Assembly (NCBI GenBank): GCA_036873755.1 | Contig: JAVTVY010019520.1 | Span: forward strand, 1 to 64,000 | Source of the DNA: Hanleya hanleyi | Taxonomy: Eukaryota; Mollusca; Polyplacophora; Lepidopleurida; Hanleyidae | Reading direction: 5' to 3' | Length of the DNA: 64,000 nucleotides | Shown here: piece by piece, positions 9,860 to 20,690 of the stretch | Layout: each line of letters begins with the position of its first letter | Numbering within the stretch: position 1 is the first letter of the stretch | Made by a program: the position numbers and the translations under genes | The notes under the pieces: model-generated | What the model was told of the DNA's origin: nothing | What the model saw: only the letters and a program-made list of their open reading frames with translations | The model's database searches: none

Positions 9860-10554
9860 TCATAGTGACGTCACAGGCGACCACCCGCGTATTTGAAGAG
9901 TCGGGACTACTTTTTCTGTCCGCGGAAGCTTTTTCCCCGCGACCTCATCACCGCCAGACCGCATCACCGTGCCCCGTGACCTGCGCATTTCCGTTTTTTT
10001 CATCCACGCAAGCGTGCGGTCGGGCCGGGGAAAACCCATCTTCACAAGTCCAGGCAAATCTCAAACCTCGTTAGATATCGATAGATACACTGGTAAAGCG
10101 AGGATGGGGAAAACCCAGTGGGGAAACCCCGAATGTTGAAGATGTCCCCACTCCAGTCAGCCCGATCGAGTCACACCGGAAGTGACGGTCATCCGGATGT
10201 TGAAAGGTCCCGGATGTTGAAGGTCAGTACAAATCATCCACGTTTAAGGTCTAAGGAAAAATTGAAACTCTGTGTTCGAAGGTAGGTTTTGGTCATTCCG
10301 AAACCGGAAGTGACGTCACACCACTTGCGCAGCGTTTTTGAAGTCTCGGGGCTACTTTCTGTCCGCGGAAGCTTCTCTCCACGACCGCATCACCGCCAGA
10401 CCGCTCGATCGAGTGACGCCGGAAATGACGTCACACACTTGCGCAGTGGGACTTGCGCAGAACACCTGCGCAGACCCACCATGCGCACTGCCGAGGTTTT
10501 TCTGCGCATGCGCACTGAACCAAACTTGCGCCGAAATAGCCTTTATATACTACT
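9860..10554 (-). repeat. Terminal region of Polinton copy 1
   Basis: Non-coding terminal sequence with several TGACGTCA palindromes near 9856-9876. Just inside the end (10437-10530) is a cluster of seven TGCGCA or GCGCA motifs, including CTGCGCATGCGCA. It ends ATATACTACT at 10554. The copy 2 type of ~150 bp array is absent. A second copy lies at 11763-12383. Confidence 0.7.
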
Positions 10555-10639
10555 GATACACTTACACTTACTCCGAACAGTTGAGACAGCTTCTACCTAT
10601 ATTCTTATATTAAGTATGGTTGGCCATCCCTGCCACAAT

Positions 10640-10945
10640 TCGTCATTTTATACCATGGTATAAAATATTTATAGGATGCCTGTAAATATTTTGTACCATG
10701 GTATAAAATCGCCAAGCATGCCACGAGTCGTATTTATAGGATGCCTATAATTATTTTGTATCATGGAAAAAATCGCCAACCCTACCATAATTCGTATTTA
10801 TTGGTCCTATAATTATTTTCTATCATGGTATAAAATCGCCAAGCATGCCATGATTGGTATTTATAGGATGCCTATAATTATTTTATACCGTGGTATAAAA
10901 TCGCCAAGCCTGCCATAATTCGTATTTTTAGGATGCCTGTAAATA
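10640..10945. repeat. ~64 bp tandem repeat with TACCATGGTA palindrome
   Basis: About five units of the form TACCATGGTATAAAATCG ... TTTATAGGATGCCTATAATTATTTTG. The palindrome decays in some units. The array lies in host DNA directly outside the copy 1 terminus and recurs at 12470-12780 with the same neighbour. Confidence 0.8.
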
Positions 10946-10949
10946 ATAT

Positions 10950-11763
10950 ATACCATGATACAAATTAATTTAGCCATAAGTCGTAAATAACTCGATGTCT
11001 TATAAAGAATATTAAATTGACCAATGAGTAAACTTGTAACAAGCGTAGACATATGGTCACGTGAGAAAATGTTATAGTTGTGGACTGATTTTCGAAATTG
11101 TCGCTCAGGGTGCTTTGTGCTATATGCACCGTTGGATTTTCTTGAGACTTGAGTGTTAGTGGACAATGCCAGAGCTAAATTGAAGCTACATAGGAAAGAT
11201 GCTACAACTTGATAGTCCGGGATGTTAGGGCATAACAAGGGTGGTTTGGTTCACATTCTTTCAAAAGCATCAAATTTGGCCCATATGTCGACCATACCAT
11301 ACTTTTTCGATTTTTGACGGGCGCCAAGGCAGGCGCCTCCTGGGGCAGCCATATTGGCGGAATCCAATATTGCCGCCAACCGAGTTAGAGGTCAATCGTA
11401 TTTAAAAAAACCCGAAAGGCATAGAATCATGAATAATACAACTTTTAAGTGGTTCCGGGGTCAGTAATCTGATTCTGATCTTATTTCAACGGTTAAGGTC
11501 AAGGTCACCCTAAAGGTCATATTGGGGTCAAATTCGTCATTTTTAGTAGTATTTGGTCAAGATATACAAATTACCTCATTTTATCGGTTTCCGGGGTTGA
11601 GTAACCCGAATCTGGCTTTATTTTGACGAATCGAGGCAATATTGCATGTGAGGGTCACCCGAGCCAGAGGTCAATTATAGGTAAAACACCAAAAGGGCTA
11701 GATTCACAAATAGTACATAGGGGTTTGTGGCATCGTATTTTGACGATTTGAGGTCATTTGGGG
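10950..11763 (+). repeat. Repeat family T, uninterrupted copy (pre-insertion site)
   Basis: It matches the left flank (13985-14243) and right flank (27740-28290) of Polinton copy 2 joined together, so it shows the site without the element: GATGCTACAAC, then TTGATA, then GTCCGGGATG. It contains runs of AGGTCA-type half sites and the phrase TTTCCGGGGTTGAGTAACCC. Diverged or inverted pieces lie at 13560-13900 and 33300-34015. Confidence 0.75.
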
Positions 11764-12780
11764 GTACTTTTTCTGTCCGAGGAAGCTTTTCCCCGCGACC
11801 GCATCACCGCCTGACCGCATCACCGTGGTGGAATACATGCCCCGTGACCTGCACACTTCCGTTTTTTTCATCCGCGCAGGCGTGCGGCCGGATAACCCGC
11901 GCAAGCGTGCGGTCGGGCCGGGAAAAACCCAGTGGGGAAACCCCGAATATTGAAGAGGTCCCCACTCCAAGGTCAGGCCCGATCGAGTCACACCGGAAGT
12001 GACGTCACACATGACGTCATCCGGATGTTGAAAAGGTCCCGGATGTTGAAGGTCAGTACAAATCATCCACGTCTAAGGTCTAAGGAAAAATTGAAACTCT
12101 GTGTTCGGAGGTAGTTTTTGGTCATTCCGAAACCGGAAGTGACGTCACACCACTTGCTCTGCGTATTTCAAGTCTCGGGACTACTTTCTGTTCGCGGAAG
12201 CTTCTCTCCACGACCGCATCACCGCCAGATCGCTCGATCGAGTGACACCGGAAGTGACGTCACACACTTGCGCAGTGGGACTTGCGCAGAACACCTGCGC
12301 AGACCCACCATGCGCACTGCCGGGGGTTTTCTGCGCATGCGCACTGAACCAAACTTGCGCCGAAATAGCCTTTATATACTACTGATACACTTACAATGAC
12401 TCCAAACAGTTGAGACAGCTTCTACCTATATTCTTACATTAAGTATGATTGGCCATCCCTGCCACAATTCGTCATTTTATACCATGGTATAAAATATTGA
12501 TAGGATGCCTGTAAATATTTTGTCCCATGGTATAAAATCGCCAAGCATGCCACGAGTCGTATTTATAGGATGCCTATAATTATTTTGTACCATGGAAAAA
12601 ATCGCCAACCCTACCATAATTCGTATTTATAGGATGCCTATAATTATTTTCTATCATGGTATAAAATCGCCAAGCATGCCATAATTGGTATTTATAGGAT
12701 GCCTATAATTATTTTATACCGTGGTATAAAATCGCCAAGCCTGCCATAATTCGTATTTTTAGGATGCCTGTAAATAATAT
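11763..12780 (-). repeat. Duplicate of Polinton copy 1 terminus and its host flank
   Basis: Bases 11763-12383 repeat the terminal Polinton sequence. Bases 12384-12780 repeat the GATACA flank and the TACCATGGTA array in the same order as 10555-10945. Because host flank is included, this is a segmental duplication rather than a second insertion. It is fused at 11763 to repeat T. Confidence 0.75.
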
Positions 12781-13560
12781 TTATTTCTACTCCCAGAAGA
12801 TCCTAGGCGAGCCATTGGTCGACAGCGGTCACGTGCCGTTGGGATAAAAACACATATCAAACTGCACTGGCTGACCTAGTTGACTGCAGTCTGTAATGTA
12901 AACAAACATGGCAGCTGGAGTGTTCTGTCAGCGACAGAACTGGAAATAAAGAATATGTCGGATATCAACTTTGTAAATCTGACCGATAGTATGTACGGCT
13001 GTTCCTGAAATATCTGGAAAAGATAGTGTACTGTGACTGTGAGTAACAGTTGACGAAAGCCGCCTGACAATGACTTCGCTTCGACGATCTCGACTCGGTA
13101 TGCTCACATGCGCCGGTACAATGTGAATGATGTGGAAGATCACCCCTCATATTCGCGTTTATTCTTATTTGACGTGTACAATTTTAGGTTACATGAATCA
13201 AAATACTGTTAGCATACAGAAAACATTCTTAGAATACGTTGTTTAATTCAAGATTGACCATTTTCAGACGTTTTTTGTTCGAAAACTGTGCCGTCTTTTT
13301 CGCCGACTCGACCCCAGCTCGGCCGATCAGCCGAACAGTTGGCGATCAGAATCTAGCGCGCTGTACGGTCTTTTGACTTATCATTTCGAGCAGAAGTCAT
13401 GATTTCTTGTCATATTTCTATGAAATATGACCAAATCTACAATGCTGATTCCGAATATTTCAAAATATTTGACGCGTCTCCAACCGTTTTTATTGTCACT
13501 TTTGTCGTATTTGATTAGCAAGTTTTAGACCCACTTTACCTCGCAACTTTCCCGAGTTGA
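12781..13560. other. Unassigned sequence
   Basis: About 780 bp without a convincing gene. The short open stretches on the minus strand near 12876-13150 show no recognisable motif and overlap one another in several frames. Confidence 0.4.
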
Positions 13561-13900
13561 AAAGGCTGCTCGTAGCAATATTGCCTCGGTTCGTCAAAAT
13601 AAGGCCAGATTCGGGTTACTCAACCCCGGAAACCGATAAAATGAGGTAATTTGTATATCTTGACCAAATACTACTAAAAATGACGAATTTGACCCCAATA
13701 TGACCGTTAGGGTGACCTTGACCTTAACCGTTGAAATTAGATCAGAATCAGATTACTGACCCCGGAACCACTTAAAAGTTGTATTATTCATGATTCTATG
13801 CCTTTTTTTTTTTTTAAATACGATTGACCTCTAACTCGGTTGGCGGCAATATTGGATTCCGCCAATTGGCTGTCCCAGGAGGCGCCCGCCTTGGCGCCCA
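13560..13900 (-). repeat. Repeat family T, inverted fragment
   Basis: Reverse complement of about 11300-11650, including the GGGTTACTCAACCCCGGAAA phrase and a poly-T tract. It lies close to a direct T copy (13985-14243), giving an inverted pair. Confidence 0.7.
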
Positions 13901-14243
13901 TCCCGCTTCGCGGTCGTGTGGCATTTTCGCCAGGAAACAGGATAAAATTCAGTATCAAACTCGCAGGGACAGGATAACTTATAATACCATGATACAAATT
14001 AATTTAGCCGTCAGTCGTAAATAACTCGATGTCTTATAAAGAATATTAAATTTGACCAATGAGTAAACTTGTAACAAGCGTAGACGTATGGTCACGTGAG
14101 AAAATGTTATAGTTGTGGACTGATTTTCGAAATTGTCGCTCAGGGTGCTTTGCGCTATATGCACCGTTGGATTTTCTTGAGACTTGAGTGTTAGTGGACA
14201 ATGCCAGAGCTAAATTGAAGCTACATAGGAAAGATGCTACAAC

Positions 14244-14249
14244 CTGGTA
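14244..14249. repeat. Target-site duplication, left (CTGGTA)
   Basis: CTGGTA directly precedes the copy 2 terminus and recurs at 27734-27739. Six base pairs is the usual Polinton target duplication. Confidence 0.92.
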
Positions 14250-17130
14250 AGTAGTATACAGCGCGTAAATTGGCAAACTTTTCACCCGGATGTAACTATG
14301 ACGTCACAACTTCCGATGGTGGCGCCATCTGTACACTTTGTACGCAAGGGAGACAACTCGATCTGCCAGAGTAGAGGCGTGTCCTTTGGTACATGTCTAG
14401 ACTTGTTGGTGTGTGTTGATGTACTGGGGGTTTTTCCTAGGCGGCCATGTTGGAAAATGGGGCGTGTTATGGCCATGTTGGAATATGGCTGTGTTTTTAG
14501 ACGGCCATGTTGTAAAATGGCTGTGTTTTTAGACGGCCATGTTTTAAAATGGCTGTGTTTTTAGACGGCCATGTTGGAAAATTTATTTCGCTGACGTCCT
14601 AGTAATAAACATAATCTATAGGTGTTGTACCATGTTAATAGGATCAGTCTAGCATCTGTACTACCCTAGGGTTGAGCGTTTATTGTCCCGTGTATCTTCG
14701 CAAAAAATCAACAAACAAAATGGCGGCTCCAGGATGGTGTGGGGACGCCCTTTCCACATCACGGCGTCGATCCTAACCATAGCGCCATCTGCACACACTG
14801 ACGCAAGGGAGACAACTCGTGTGGACCAAGGGTATGGAAATAGACGTTTTGGCATCTAGGGGAGCCACTATTGGTCCAGTGGGGTCATATGAGGTATCAA
14901 TGTGAAGCATTGGCATTCTGCGCATGCGCGGTGGCCAAAGGGTATGAAAATAGACGTTTTAGAGCTAGGGAAGCCAACAATGGTCCGATTGGGTCGAGTG
15001 AGGTATCAAAGTGAAGCATTCGTGAAGGGGCATCTCACTGGACTAGTGGGTTGAAATAGCGTCATTCTGCGCATGCGCGGTGGACAAAGGGTATGGAAAT
15101 AGACGTTTCGGGGTCTAGGGGAGCCCCTAATGGTCCGATGGGGTCGAGTGAGGTATCAAAGTGAAGCATTCGTGAAGGGGCACCTGACTGGACTAGGGGC
15201 TCGTGCGTTGTCACCATTCTGCGCATGCGCGGTGGCCAAAGGGTATGAAAATAGACGTTTTGGAGCTAGGGAAGCCAATAATGGTCCGATTGGGTCGAGT
15301 GAGGTATCAAAGTGAAGCATTCGTGAAGGGGCATCTCACTGGAGTAGTGGGTTGAAATAGCGTCATTCTGCGCATGCGCGGTGGACAAAGGGTATGGAAA
15401 TAGACGTTTCGAGGTCTAGGGGAGCCCCAAATGGTCCGATGGGATCGAGTGAGGTATCAAAGTGAAGCATTCGTGAAGGGGCACCTGACTGGACTAGGGG
15501 CTCGTGCGTTGTCACCATTCTGCGCATGCGCGGTGGCCAAAGGGTATGAAAATAGACGTTTTGGAGCTAGGGAAGCCAATAATGGTCCGATTGGGTCGAG
15601 GGAGGTATCAAAGTGAAGCATTCGTGAAGGGGCATCTCACTGGACTAGTGGGTTGAAATAGCGTCATTCTGCGCATGCCCGGTGGACAAAGGGTATGGAA
15701 ATAGACGTTTCGGGGTCTAGGGGAGTCCCTAATGGGCCGATGGAGTTGTATGAGGTATCAAAGTGAAGCATTCGTGAAGGGCCATGTGATGGGCTGGGTG
15801 TGGGGTTGAAATAGCGGCATTCTGCGCACGCGCGGTGGCCCAACGGTATGGAAATAGACGTTTTGGAGCTAGGGGAGCCACTAATGGACCAATGGGGTCG
15901 AGTGAGGTATCAATGTGAAGCATTCGTGAAGGGGCATCTGATGGGCTGGGTGTGGGGTTGAAATATCGGCCTTCTGCGCATGCGCGGTGGCCCAAGGGCA
16001 TGAAAATAGCCGTTTTGGAGCTAGGGGAGCCCCTAATGGTCCAATGGGATCGAGTGAGGTATCAAAGTGAAGCATTCATGAAGGGGCATCTGATGGACTG
16101 GGTGTGGGGTTGAATTAGGGTCATTCTGCGCATGCGCGGTGGCCCAAGGGTATGAAAATAGACGTGTTGGAGCTAGGGGGGCCACTAATGGACCAATGGG
16201 GTCGAGTGAGGTATCAAAGTGAAGCATTCGTGAAGGGGCATGTGATGGGCTGGGTGTGGGGTTGAACTAGCGGAATTCTGCGCATGCGCTGTGGCCCAAG
16301 GGTATGAAAATAGCCGTTTTGGGATGTAGGGGAGCCCCTAATGGTCCAATGGGGTCGAGTGAGGTATCAAAGTGAAGCATTCGTGAAGGGGCATCTGATT
16401 GGTTGGGTGTGCGGTAGGAATATCATTCTGCGCATGCGCAGATGCAATGCGGAGCTCTCATCCAATCAGAAGCGAGTATTTCAAATCCGTCACAGAGTTC
16501 TCGTCCAATCAGAAGCGAGTATTTTGACCCGGTGCATTATGGGGCATATCCAAGATGGCGGCACGTATGTTCAAGATGGCGGCACATCCGGTGTCGAAAA
16601 CTGGCCATTTTGTCGGAATGTGGTCACCAAGTGTCGAAAACTGGACCCTGTATGGGTCCCGCTAGACATTTTGGAGCTAGGGGAGCCACTAGTGCTCCAA
16701 TGGGGTCGAGTGAGGTATCAATGTGAAGCATTCGTGAAGGGGCATCTGACGGGCTGGGTGTGGGGTTGACATATCGGCATTCTGCGCATGCGCGGTGGCC
16801 CAAGGGTATGGAAATAGACGTGTTGGGGTTTAGGTGGGCCACTAGTGGGTCGATGGGATCGAGTGAGGTATCCATGTGAAGCCTAGGTGAGGGAGTTACA
16901 CTAGGGTGTCGTATCCATTCTGCTGCGCAGGTCACGTGGGGGTTGTGACGTCACTTCCGAATTTTTCACTAAAACTACCTCCAAACATAGAAGAGTTCCA
17001 AATGTTTCCCCTTAGACGTCCGTATGTTCAACCTCCGGGGTGTTTCCCGGCCCGGTCCGCCCCGCCCTGCCCCGGCCGCAGCGCGCGCGCGCGCGGGTTC
17101 TCCGGAAGTGCGCGTCATTACCGGCATTAC
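14250..17130 (+). repeat. Left inverted terminal repeat with ~150 bp array
   Basis: After the terminus come several GGCCATGTTGGAAAATGG-type repeats (14440-14580). A tandem array of about twelve ~150 bp units follows (14830-16900). Each unit carries CTGCGCATGCGCGGTGG, TATGGAAATAGACGTTTT and a TGGTCC/GAGGTATCAA block. The inner end is very GC-rich with a CGCGCGCGCGCG run near 17085. The right repeat is shorter because it holds only about six units. Confidence 0.88.
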
Positions 17131-17134
17131 GCGA

Positions 17135-17480
17135 GCCATTCTAGGCCACTGACTGGCTAATACGGTGTTCAAAGCCAGTTTCATGCATTATGCTCATAGA
17201 ACTTATAGTCATAAACTTAATCTATACGTGTTGGACGAGTCTTCACTCACCGTATACACGCACCTCAATGAAATGCCCGCTCCAAACCTAGACCAAAACA
17301 CGTACTTGGTCTATGGGCTGATTTCATTGGCTCTCTATTTTCACTATAGTGCTCTTGCATTCTAACCTTGATGGGTTACATTTTGGCTCCATCCTACACC
17401 ACTGATTTCAGTTTGACTGAATCTCCACATTGGGCATTGATGCATTATGAATAAAACACACAAGACAGGGTTTTTTGGTG
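17135..17480. other. Spacer between terminal repeat and protease gene
   Basis: About 350 bp without a gene. It matches the unit that is tandemly duplicated in copy 3 at 58735-59130. Confidence 0.5.
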
Positions 17481-17493
17481 AGATCTCATTTTT

Positions 17494-17499
17494 TTTATT
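17494..17499 (-). terminator. Poly(A) signal AATAAA after the protease gene
   Basis: AATAAA on the minus strand about 180 bp past the protease stop. It is conserved in copy 3 (58652-58657) along with the following ATGAGATCTCACC. Confidence 0.6.
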
Positions 17500-17534
17500 C
17501 AGTGAACAACAACAACGTGAGAACAACCACGTGA

Positions 17535-17715
17535 AAATTGAAGCCCAGAACAAGGGGCTTGTACATTGAAAGAACTGAAGCCCAGAACAGGGGGCTTGTA
17601 CATTGAAAGAACTGAAGCCCAGAACAGGGGGGCTTGTAAACTTAAGCCCAGAACAGCGGTCGTGTGTACATTGAAAGAATTCAAGCCCAGAACGGGACTT
17701 GTACATTGAAATGAT
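17535..17715 (-). repeat. 3-prime UTR minisatellite derived from protease codons
   Basis: Four to five units of about 39 bp, TTCAATGTACAAGCCC ... GTTCTGGGCTT. The first unit overlaps the last codons of the protease gene (HFNVQ, PFWA). Copy 3 has about three units at 58486-58610. The repeat arose by amplifying the end of the gene. Confidence 0.8.
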
Positions 17716-18154
17716 GGGCGGCCCAGTCATATACGAGTACATCGCGGTCCTCAGCCTTGGGGTACTCGACAAACATCTGTACGATGGTAGATACGGGTCT
17801 TCCCCGGCATCGATGGTACAGGTAAAACAAGCAATATTGTCCGCATACGCTACTGGTCAGGCTTTGCAACGTTTGACTGCTCCAACACCACGTCTCTGTG
17901 CCTTGATCCATGAAGTCTGTTAAATCGGGATGGAGGGATGGCAGGCCGTACGGGTCAAAGTATTCGCCCTGCTGTTCTGTCAAGTACACGGCCACCCAAT
18001 GTTCACCGGGCCGACCCATCGGGTCCGTGTTGAGAACGTAAGCAGCAGGATACACACGGTCTAATGGGAACACATCTCGGGCGAACACCCCTTGAAACAT
18101 CATACGTGTCTCTGGGTCATTCTCCAGCACGGTGGTTATCTGGTCTGTATCCAT
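17681..18154 (-). CDS. Adenain-like cysteine protease (virion maturation)
   Basis: 157 aa from ATG at 18154; the longer open frame to 18214 lies within the capsid gene. The catalytic set of the adenovirus-type (C5) proteases is visible. His52 is in GEHWVAVYL, the acidic residue is in EYFDPYG (Asp67), and Cys104 is in SSVCGQYCLFYL with Gln97 seven residues before it for the oxyanion hole. Such enzymes cut virion precursor proteins at Gly-containing sites. The start is one base after the capsid stop. The reading frame is intact, so this gene could still encode a normal-length protein. Confidence 0.85.
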   Translation of the reverse strand: MDTDQITTVLENDPETRMMFQGVFARDVFPLDRVYPAAYVLNTDPMGRPGEHWVAVYLTEQQGEYFDPYGLPSLHPDLTDFMDQGTETWCWSSQTLQSLTSSVCGQYCLFYLYHRCRGRPVSTIVQMFVEYPKAEDRDVLVYDWAAHHFNVQVPFWA

Positions 18155-18155
18155 G

Positions 18156-19462
18156 CTAGGTGGAGAAGTCACACAGCACGTTGCGCGCCTTGTCCACTTG
18201 AATGATGTTGTCAAACTCGGCGTAGCAGATCACATTGACGGTACTCCGGAGGGCTCGTAGAAAGTGGATTTCCAACCGTAAATTGCCTTGCTTGGCCAGG
18301 GCCAGCTGATGGTCGTTCTCTAAGGTGGGGGTCAGATCGAAACAGAACAACGCGTATCCGTTCCCGTAGTCCTCCCGACTGATGAAATTCCCTTCGTCCT
18401 GGTTGATTTTACCGGTGGCTGTAAACAGGCTCTGATAGGCTCGAATGAAATTCGCGCGCCCAAAGTTCGGGGTTAAGGCCGTGGCTGGCACCTGTTGTCC
18501 ATCCACATGCAGGGCCACAAAATTGATGCCGAAATGTTTAAAGTTAAACGGATTCTCTGGGTAGGCTCCACTGAAACTGGTATTTTCCACACAGGCCAGG
18601 ATCAATCGCTTGGGTAGTTCCCCCAGGAACAGGTTTTCTTTGTTGGCGCTCATATTTCCAGCAGACATAGAGAACACTTTGGTTTGTACACGTCGGATAG
18701 GGTACTGGGATGGTTTTGTTTCCAAGGCTTTCATGTGTCCCAATTGAACGGCTGGATTCGGTTTCACTTTTCGGACATACAGGACTGCGTCTTCGATGAC
18801 AATCTTATAGTCAGCTACATGCGCCTCTACGTTAGTGGCCATCAAGGCGAAGGTCGGAGGCGCCCGTATCAGTCGTATTTTGATGGGGATCTTGTTCAAG
18901 AGGTATCGGTCTTGCATGAACATGTCTGCGTGCAGTCGACCGATCATATCTACCGCGACTCCGTTCGCGGTCAAAGCCTTCCGTTTGCTATATCCCGTAT
19001 TGTCGTTCTCTGCGCCCATGTGCTCGGCTTTGTCCTGGTAGAATAAAGCGGCTGTCAGTTGAGAGTCTCTCGCCCATGCGACAACAGCGTCTCGATGTAG
19101 TCTCGATAGGGGTACGTGTTGGTCGAGTCACTGATGAGTTTGTCGCTGAGAAATATATCCACCTGTTGAAACATCGAGTGCAGCCAGAGATTCGTCGGGC
19201 CCACTGTTGCTTGGTCGGCGATTCTGATGCCATCTCCATTGACGATCTTGGCTTTCACATACAAGTAGGTATGGGCTAAATCCACATAGGTCGTATCCGC
19301 ATTACTGATGGTGAACTCGATGGGCCCTGTTGCGTTGATGCTGGACAGCGGGAGATGCTCCACCCATAATCCTTGTTCGGCACTGGTCTGTGTGGGCGGG
19401 ACGGTCCACAAATCAAATTCACTGTTGGTGGAGGGGCAGGACTCGGCGTGGATCAAGGACAT
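18156..19462 (-). pseudogene. Major capsid protein (F54H12.2 type), one frameshift
   Basis: Start MSLIHAESCPSTNSEFDLW at 19462. The frame breaks after HGRET near 19068 and continues in the next frame to the stop at 18156, about 435 codons in all. Recognisable pieces are GLWVEHLPLS, SDKLISDSTNTYPYR, QDRYLLNKIPIKIRLI, ACVENTSFSGAYPENPFNF, HFGINFVALHVDGQQVP and CYAEFDNIIQVD. This is the conserved protein known from the nematode gene F54H12.2, recognised as the double jelly-roll capsid protein of Polintons. Length is normal for the family. Confidence 0.88.
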
Positions 19463-19887
19463 GTTTTAAGAAAAATATCCCGGGTCTTCGATGTGCGTCG
19501 TCGCTGGGTCGGTCGTCGACTGGTGCGTGGTCTCGGTGGGGCAGGTCTTTTATTCCCTACGGTGCGTTGTGCTTTGGCCACCAAGACGCCTCCCGCTTCT
19601 TTGGCCCGCCGTTTCAAGGCTTCTTTGGGTGCCGTACCCCCCAAGACATCACCGGCCACTTGCAGTCCACTGCGTACCGCTTGTTTGCCGATTGCTTTCA
19701 CCCCACGCGTCACCAAGGGCAGGAACGTTTTGACGATGCTCCCGAGTATGTTCCCCAGTTCATGTCCACGTTGCATGCGTGCACCACTAAAAACCGGAAA
19801 GCCACCCCCGGCCTGTTGGGCATAATAGTCCATATAGCTGCGTGCATCGCACTCGTAAGCACCTTCATTATACAAAGTGGGGAGCAC
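19453..19887 (-). CDS. pVI/LO8-like small virion protein
   Basis: 144 aa and intact in this copy. The N-terminus has YNEGAYECDARSYMDYYA, followed by a Gly-rich motif GGGFPVFSGARMQRGHELG, then an amphipathic stretch (ILGSIVKTFLPLVTRGVKAI) and a very basic Arg/Pro-rich tail (RPRTSRRPTQRRR). The layout resembles adenovirus minor proteins and adintovirus equivalents that bind membrane or DNA; that is inference. It overlaps the penton end by 20 bp and the capsid start by 10 bp. The GG motif is a plausible protease target. Confidence 0.6.
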   Translation of the reverse strand: MLPTLYNEGAYECDARSYMDYYAQQAGGGFPVFSGARMQRGHELGNILGSIVKTFLPLVTRGVKAIGKQAVRSGLQVAGDVLGGTAPKEALKRRAKEAGGVLVAKAQRTVGNKRPAPPRPRTSRRPTQRRRTSKTRDIFLKTCP

Positions 19888-20657
19888 GTGCTTGTCGAAA
19901 ATGAAGTGTCACCACCACTTTCCCGCGTTCGAATGCCACCGGTCGTCCCGTGTCATCTCTTATATCCACCGTGATCGTGTTGATGTGGGTTTGTCGTACA
20001 GGCAGGTAGAGCATGTGGCTGAAACTGTGGGTGACTTGATCTCCATACAACTTTTTAATGGGGCACCAACCGTAACAGAGGTGTGTTGATATCGCCCACC
20101 ATGTGGCTGTCCATCACGTCCGAGTAGACGTAGAGTCCGTACATACCCGACTTCATATCCATCGGGATCTCGCCTTGGTGGGCGGTGGGACCAGCGAACA
20201 TCCGTAGATCGAAACCCAGCATTTGCTGTAGGATAGGACTCAGTACGACACTCGCGTTGGCGGTGACGATAAGCTCTGCCTTGTCGTTGTGTGCGTTGTA
20301 ATCGAAGTTCACGTGATTCTTGAAGGGATAGGCTTTGATGGGTTTTGAAGTATTCGTGACCTCCCGTAGAGCCTTATAATGCAACAGTCTTGACAGCCCA
20401 CCCATGAACTCCTTGGGAGTATCGTATTGGCCTTCGGGGAGAGTGAGTCGGGTGTCTTTTCCTTCGTAGATCACCTCGTACCACCCTTCATTGGCTCGCA
20501 CGTTGTACCACGAGTAAGGGTACTGAATATCCACCAGTCCACATTCCCACCGGCCAGGTAAATGCAACGGTTGTGGTAATTGAGTCACATACTTGGCCAC
20601 GGTGTTGTCAGGCAACACATCGAGTGAACTGTTACAGGGTAGCGTGAGGTAAAACAT
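19868..20657 (-). pseudogene. Penton / minor capsid protein, one frameshift
   Basis: Starts MFYLTLP and runs to PLLRLVP near 20060, then shifts frame and ends with DIRDDTGRPVAFERGKVVV. About 262 codons. The pattern LPGRWECGLVDIQYPYSW near residues 33-50 and the C-terminal GRPVAFERGKV motif are typical of the single jelly-roll penton protein of Polintons, which forms the capsid vertices. TATTAAAAC is 32 bp upstream. Confidence 0.82.
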
Positions 20658-20690
20658 GGCGACTGAGCTGTCCTGCTGCTGCTGTTGGTT

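Larger units (their letters stand above)
339..10554 (-). mobile_element. Polinton copy 1 (truncated, decayed)
   Basis: All genes lie on the minus strand. In gene order they are small membrane protein, gene A, gene B, integrase, membrane protein, ATPase, pX-like, protein K and the first ~25 codons of the penton gene. The outer end is at 10554: read outward-in it begins AGTAGTATATAAAGG, like the other Polinton ends here, and is followed by GATACA (possible target duplication, partner lost). The left half with penton body, capsid and protease is missing. Two retroelements (486-1202 and 1765-3975) and a ~410 bp insertion (about 5546-5955) interrupt it. Nearly every gene has a frameshift. Confidence 0.85.

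Noticed and set aside
14830..16900. Regular ~150 bp repeats as a CRISPR array
   Set aside because: Units are too long, there are no unique spacers between short repeats, no cas genes, and the context is a eukaryotic transposon terminal repeat.
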